DNA of 64,000 bases from assembly GCF_030272615.1 (NCBI RefSeq), contig NC_081411.1, positions 211,250,744-211,314,743 of the forward strand. Direction: 5' to 3'. Shown one piece after another: positions 58,963-64,000 of this stretch. Every line of letters begins with the position of its first letter. The first letter of the stretch is position 1. This stretch comes from Cryptomeria japonica (Eukaryota; Streptophyta; Pinopsida; Cupressales; Cupressaceae). The translations under genes were made by a program, and so were the position numbers. A model generated the notes under the pieces. That model saw only the letters and a list, made by a program, of their open reading frames with translations. It did no database searches and was not told the DNA's origin.

Positions 58963-61900
58963 ATGGCAGCCACAGGCGAGCAGGGCGATGCGCAGGTAAC
59001 ATTACAGACAGAAATTGAAGAAATTATCCCGATACAGAATCCTCCTCTTCAGCAGAAAATTTATGTTGCCGTTGGAAAAGACCTGTGTGAGAGCGCCAAT
59101 GCGCTCAAATGGCTGCTGCAAAAGTTGGATAACACACAAGCAGCCTTCATAATTCTTCTTCATATACAGTGTCGACCTCGCTACATGCCATCAGCCAGTA
59201 AGATTTTCATTGATTCAACTGAGTTCCATATACCTATATGTCTGCTTTTTTGTTTGTTTTTTTTCGATGAATTTATCGTTTTATGATTATGCAGTCGGGA
59301 AGATTCCTCTGAATGAAGCGGACGAGGATCATGTGAAGGTTTACATGAAGGATTTAGAGAAGGAACTCAAGATTTGCCTTGATAAATATTTACAGATGTG
59401 CACACGATTTAAGGTACGAAATTGCACTGCCTTTGGTGAATAATAGAGCGTTGATGCGCTGTGTTCAAGCGTTTGAAATTATTATACGACAGGTCAAAGC
59501 AGAGCCTTTAGTTGTTGAGAAGAATGACGTTTCCAAAGGAATTGTTGAAGTCGTTTCAGAGCTCGGTATCACGAAGCTTATCATGGGAACAACCTCAGCC
59601 AGCGGTGGCATAATCCGAAGCAACCTAGGGTAATATTTTCTGAAATAGTTTATGTTATTTTTCATGGATCTTTATGGACCAGTTAGAAACTAAAATCTCT
59701 TGAATTCTCTCAACTACTGATCTATCAATCCTTTTTACAATCGAAATTTTCTTTCCATTTATTATTGTTATAACATTCCGATATTGTAATTTTAAAAATT
59801 ATAAACAGAAAGATGAAGATGATAGCACCAGGCAAAGCGGATTACGTCCGAAGGCACGCCATAGAGACCTGCGACTTGTGGATTGTGTGCAAAGATAAAC
59901 TTGTATCACATAATGGTAAGTACAGAAGATTTATTATTTCAAAGTTCAGTTCATTTATTTTTCTGAAAGCAAATATTTACTTGTTTTCCTGTTAATTTTG
60001 CAGCAGAAATTTACAAGCTTTGTCTTTGTTTGATGGTGTGAATTGCAAATAACAGCCCGGAAATTCAAGGGCCATAAGAGTCCTTGTCCAGACGATTTTG
60101 GAAAATTGCTTGCATCGGCGCCAAACTTCCAATTGAATCTGGAAATTTGCAATCGGAATCCCTCGATTTTTCAAGTCAGTGGAAATTCTACACCTGTGTC
60201 GGTCTCGGAGATATTTGTCGATTTTGATGAATTAGTTTCCTCTGAATCGGAAGTGGCAGACACTCCAGCGATTGATGTTGACGAAGGCTGCTCTCATGGC
60301 ACTATCGAGCCTGAGGCTCAAAGATCTCAAGTACAAATCCCCGTCGAATCACTCTTTCTTTTTCTAAAATCATCTCATTTCTTTCTGCTAATCCTTACGG
60401 CACAAACAAAAAAGCAATAACTAAAGATTGTAAATTGAAATCCAGCATGGACCTGAAAGATCTCAAATAAATATCACCGACGAATCACTCTTTCTTTTTC
60501 TAAAATCATCTCATTTCTTTCTCCTAATTCTTATAGCGCATACAAAAAGCAAAAACTAAAGATTCCAAATATTTGAAATCCAACCTGAGCCTCAAAGATC
60601 TCAAATAAATATCACCGACGAACCACTCTTTCTTTTCCTAAAATCCTCTCATTTCTTTCTGCTAATCCTTAGGGGACAAATAAGAAAGCAATAACTAAAG
60701 ATTGTAAATATATTTGAAATCCTGCGTTTCTGAGAATCTTAGGAATTTAAGATATTGAATATTAATGCAGGATATTGAAGCTTTCATAAATCAGCTCAGA
60801 GAGGCATTGGAAGCAAGCAAGAAGGCAAAAACAGAAGCGCAAAGGGAAGCCGCCAATCGTAAGAATGCAGAAGCAGCTACTGTTCGTGCTAATCAGAGAG
60901 TATGTAAACGCTTTCTTCTTTCCCAATTAATTTATACGTTCTTGTTGTTACCGTGGAGAAACTACTAAAACATTTATGCATTTACCAGTTTGCATCCCTT
61001 GAAACTGCCTTTAACACGACAATGAGAGAGAAGGAAGAAGCAACCTCACTCTTAAAGCTTGTCGAAGAGAAATGGCAAGAATTTACAGGGCAACCATTTA
61101 AGGTGGAAGAAAATCTTGAAGCAATGTTTGACAAGCTAAACCAAATCTCTCGTGAACGACAAGAAGCCATACACGAGCTCGAAGCAGGACGGGAAAAGCT
61201 CGCCGCCATGGAAGAACAAATTAAATATTTTCAAGACTGCTTGAATTCAAGACCGCAGATCGAAACCCCGACCACTTATACCTCCTCCTCGTCAAATAAT
61301 CTTGAATTCAGAGAATACTCTTTCAACGATATCAAAGCGGCGACATATAATTTCTCTGATAATCTCAAACTCGGGGAAGGAACCTACGCTGCCATTTACA
61401 AAGGTGAAATAAGGAAAACAATCGTTACGGTCAAAATACTCAAGAAATACAATTTATATGCCCAGCCACAGTTCCACCGCGAGGTATTTACCTAAATTAC
61501 TTCAAAGCACTGCACAATTTGTTCACCTTTGTATTCATATGTGACCTACATAGTCTTCTTTTCGCAGACCAAAATTTTAAAAGACATCCGGCATCCAAAT
61601 TTAGTGAGGGCTCTGGGAACCTGTTTCGAGCAACGCTGTATAATCAATGAATATATATCCAACGGATGCCTAGCAGATCATCTGACCTGTAAAAGCTCAG
61701 CTCCGCCGCTCCCTTGGCAAGCAAGAATTCGCATTGCCGCCGAAGTTTGCTCCGCCTTACAATATTTACACAGTTTAAAGCCAGATCCAATCGTCCATGG
61801 CGATCTGAGGCCCCAAAATATACTCCTGGACGAAAATTTCACCAGCAAAATAAGCGACTTCGACCTGCCTCGTCCTCTGCCGCACGTTTTATTCTCACGG

Positions 61901-62664
61901 TCGGAGATCAAAGGTACACATTCCTACTTGGATCCAGAATACCTTAAAAGCGCCGGATACTCTACCAAATCCGACGTTTACAGCCTCGGAATCATCATTC
62001 TTCAGCTTCTGACAGGAAAACGGGCGCTCGGACTGGTAAAGGAAGTGGAATATGCACTAGAAAACGGCAAATTAGAGCTGGCTTTGGATCCTTCAGCCGG
62101 TAATTGGCCATTTGTGCAGGCTACTCAGTTAGCTTATCTTGCCTTACACTGCGCAGATCCTGTAGGAAACAATCGCCCTGGCCTTCAACCGACTGTAATG
62201 AAAATGCTTGATCAGCTTAGCAACATGGCCGTCCCTGAGCCGTACACAGCCATGCCTGTCGAGCGTGATCAAAGCGCCACGCCAGTCGAGCATGATCAAA
62301 CATCGGAGAAATTACCTGAAGAAACACGCATTCCGAGCCTCTTCATCTGTCCAATTTTCCAGGTATTGATCGAAATTTAACGCTCAAAAGCTCAGAATTT
62401 TTTTAAATATGTATCTGTTTTCAATCAGTGTTAGGGTTTTAATTTTAACCAAGAAATTGTAATGATTTGCAGGAGGTTATGGAGGATCCTTGCGTTGCCG
62501 CAGACGGCTTTACATATGAAAGGGAGGCGATTCAAGGATGGTTGGATTGTGGAAAAGACACATCTCCCATGACAAACAAGAAACTTGAGAAGAAGAATCT
62601 GATCGCAAATTTTTCTCTGAGATCAGCCATTCGACAGTGGCAAGAGAAAGGCGATCTCTTGTAA
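58963..62664 (+). CDS. U-box protein kinase (USP domain, coiled coil, kinase, U-box)
   Basis: Nine exons with GT-AG introns join in frame to 827 codons: 58,963-59,197; 59,295-59,413; 59,493-59,629; 59,809-59,915; 60,056-60,330; 60,771-60,899; 60,989-61,483; 61,568-62,362; 62,473-62,664. Domains: an N-terminal universal-stress-protein-like fold (KIYVAVGKDLCESANALKWL, GITKLIMGT; about residues 25-165), a variable linker, a coiled coil (about 292-425), a kinase domain (about 440-735) and a C-terminal U-box (about 757-827; DPCVAADGFTYEREAI). This is the architecture and length of the plant PUB family of cytoplasmic receptor-like kinases with E3 ubiquitin ligase activity. The Gly-rich loop GEGTYAAIYKG and the ATP lysine (VTVKIL) are present; the catalytic loop is HGDLRPQN (non-RD) and the DFG motif reads DFD. 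The start is the first ATG, followed by an acidic leader usual for the family. It appears intact. Confidence 0.93.
60310..60725 (+). repeat. Exon 5 end and intron 5 start tandemly triplicated
   Basis: Three copies (about 60,310, 60,452 and 60,584; 132-142 bp each) share aaagatctcaa, a cgacgaatcactctttcttt-like stretch and taaagattgtaaat. Copy 1 spans the exon 5 donor (ctcaa|gtacaa); copies 2 and 3 read ctcaaataaat and so lack a GT donor there. Confidence 0.88.
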
Positions 62665-62728
62665 ATCAAAATGTTGTCACACATCGACATAAGTTTATTG
62701 TATTTGATTGTTTGGTAATGTCAATCTT

Positions 62729-62734
62729 AATAAA
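62729..62734 (+). terminator. Candidate polyadenylation signal of the U-box kinase gene
   Basis: aataaa 65 bp after the stop codon, followed by an A/G-rich stretch. Confidence 0.5.
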
Positions 62735-62883
62735 AGAAATAGAGTTCATAGACGACCGAGCAATCTAAGGTGAGGATTCACTCCAGAGGGCTTGGAATGC
62801 ATGTACACCGTCCCTTACAGCAATTATTGGAAATGTTAATGTATCTGACATTAATAAAATATTCAGTCAATCTACACTGTCTG

Positions 62884-62999
62884 ATTTCCATACCAAATTG
62901 AAATAGATAAATCTAACGTTATGGGAGGTTACATATATATATAACTGTATGATTTTCATACCAAATTGAAATAGATAAATCTTACGTTATTGCAGGTTC
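62884..62999. repeat. Direct repeat (two copies, 69-bp period)
   Basis: cataccaaattgaaatagat...acgttat occurs at about 62,884-62,931 and 62,953-62,999, separated by a short TA run. Confidence 0.85.
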
Positions 63000-64000
63000 A
63001 GGGCAATTATTTTCCAACATGCCCAATTACGTGTTTCAAACGTGCACTAGTTAGGGGTCCAGCTAGCAAACTTTGCGATTGTATTATTATCGTCGATGCT
63101 GGTATGAACAATGCCAAATTGTTATTAGTACGTGTTTTTTAGATAGATATTAATGAAAATAATTTATTTATTTTAATTTGAGATTAATTTTGATAAGATA
63201 AATTAATTAATATATATATTTAAATAAAAGTTTATTTTATTTATAGATATATGATTTTTTAATGAGAAATATTAAATAAATATATTGTCAATAAAATTTT
63301 ATTATTCCTTTTCACATAAATTCAAAAAAAAAATCATTAATTTTAATAATTTTATTAGAGGAGAAACATCCAATAAATTTGTTTATGGCAAACATCATCG
63401 TGATAATGTAGCCACCATGGCAAAGTCATTGATTCCACTACACGTTTCAATAAGGAACACATATGAATATGAACAATTAAGATATTTTGAATTAATGAGC
63501 GAAGAAGATAACACAATATGAAGGAACTCAATTTTTTTTGGAATGGTTGTTTACTATCATTCTTGGGCATTCGTCACTATTGAGCGGCACTTATGTGGCT
63601 CAAAATAACAACTAGGTTGGGTAGGGAGGCTTTTGACTACGAAACTAGGGCAAAAACTAAGGAAATCAAGTCAAAAATTGATGGAAATGGTTGTTTGACC
63701 TAGAAGGCTCAAACGACACAACTATGGAGAAATATACCTCTACCATAAGTGTTAAACCAGACATACCAATGACAAATGAACATCTAGGTTAAACCTTATA
63801 AATTCAACTCACATATGACATTGTTGAGGTTAATTATGAATGCCAAAATATAATTGTTATCTTATTTTTCTTAAGAGTCCCTTTTGAGATTGAATTTTAT
63901 AAGTGCGCTTGGGTGATTAGGGAAAATTGTGAATGGGAAATTGCAGCCCTAAGAGGCCTTGTAAAAGGCTGTGTCATGCATGTTTAAGTCACCGGACTAT
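63000..64000. other. AT-rich spacer to the window end
   Basis: No gene recognised. ORFs at 63,285-63,521 (+) and 63,355-63,570 (-) overlap on opposite strands and have no domain. Confidence 0.5.

Noticed and set aside
61714-61947. Additional ORFs over the kinase exon (both strands)
   Set aside because: Alternative-frame shadows of exon 8 of the U-box kinase.
63285-63570. Small ORFs near the window end
   Set aside because: Overlapping on opposite strands in AT-rich sequence, no domain or splice context.

Overview
This window looks like plant nuclear DNA that is gene-poor and dominated by retrotransposons. The evidence is one intron-containing plant U-box kinase gene, Copia- and Gypsy-type LTR elements whose Copia members carry the plant initiator-Met tRNA primer site, LINE remnants, long AT-rich spacers and microsatellites. 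The low gene density and old nested LTR elements would suit a large genome such as a conifer or other gymnosperm. That taxonomic guess is inference; no sequence here fixes the species.

Layout. 1-5.2 kb: a possible LTR fragment holding a near-perfect 70-bp-arm hairpin, clustered palindromes, and a TA plus 600-bp CT tract. 5.2-9.9 kb: a stop-ridden multi-exon transposon-like gene that I cannot name, split by a solo LTR with perfect 5-bp target-site duplications (TSDs) and carrying a tandem exon duplication. 12.4-20.9 kb: minus-strand LTR element(s) in an LTR-internal-LTR-internal-LTR arrangement. 22.6-24.3 kb: a tandem array of about 357-bp units. 24.8-29.7 kb: a degenerate minus-strand multi-exon gene with duplicated small exons, invaded by a LINE-like insertion. 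30.2-42.0 kb: a Gypsy-like LTR element with gag and a protease remnant but no reverse transcriptase or integrase, interrupted by a Copia element (33.2-38.3 kb) that has lost its reverse transcriptase. 42.0-43.9 kb: a ruined Copia gag-integrase. 44.9-55.3 kb: a minus-strand LINE split by a second minus-strand LTR element (45,395-52,790; TSD AAGAA). 56.0-56.9 kb: another solo LTR with TSD. 58.96-62.66 kb: the one convincing host gene, a nine-exon, 827-residue USP / coiled-coil / kinase / U-box protein.

The most interesting content is the pair of minus-strand LTR elements at 13.5-20.9 and 45.4-52.8 kb. Both have Copia-type priming and polypurine signals nearly identical to those of the Copia element at 33-38 kb. 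Neither encodes reverse transcriptase, RNase H or integrase. Each has a coiled-coil, multi-zinc-knuckle gag-like ORF followed by a second ORF of about 1,030-1,040 codons that resembles no retroviral enzyme I recognise but is recognisably conserved between the two diverged copies. This looks like a non-autonomous retroelement family that kept its own large protein and probably borrows enzymes from Copia relatives. No tRNA, rRNA, CRISPR or organellar genes were seen.
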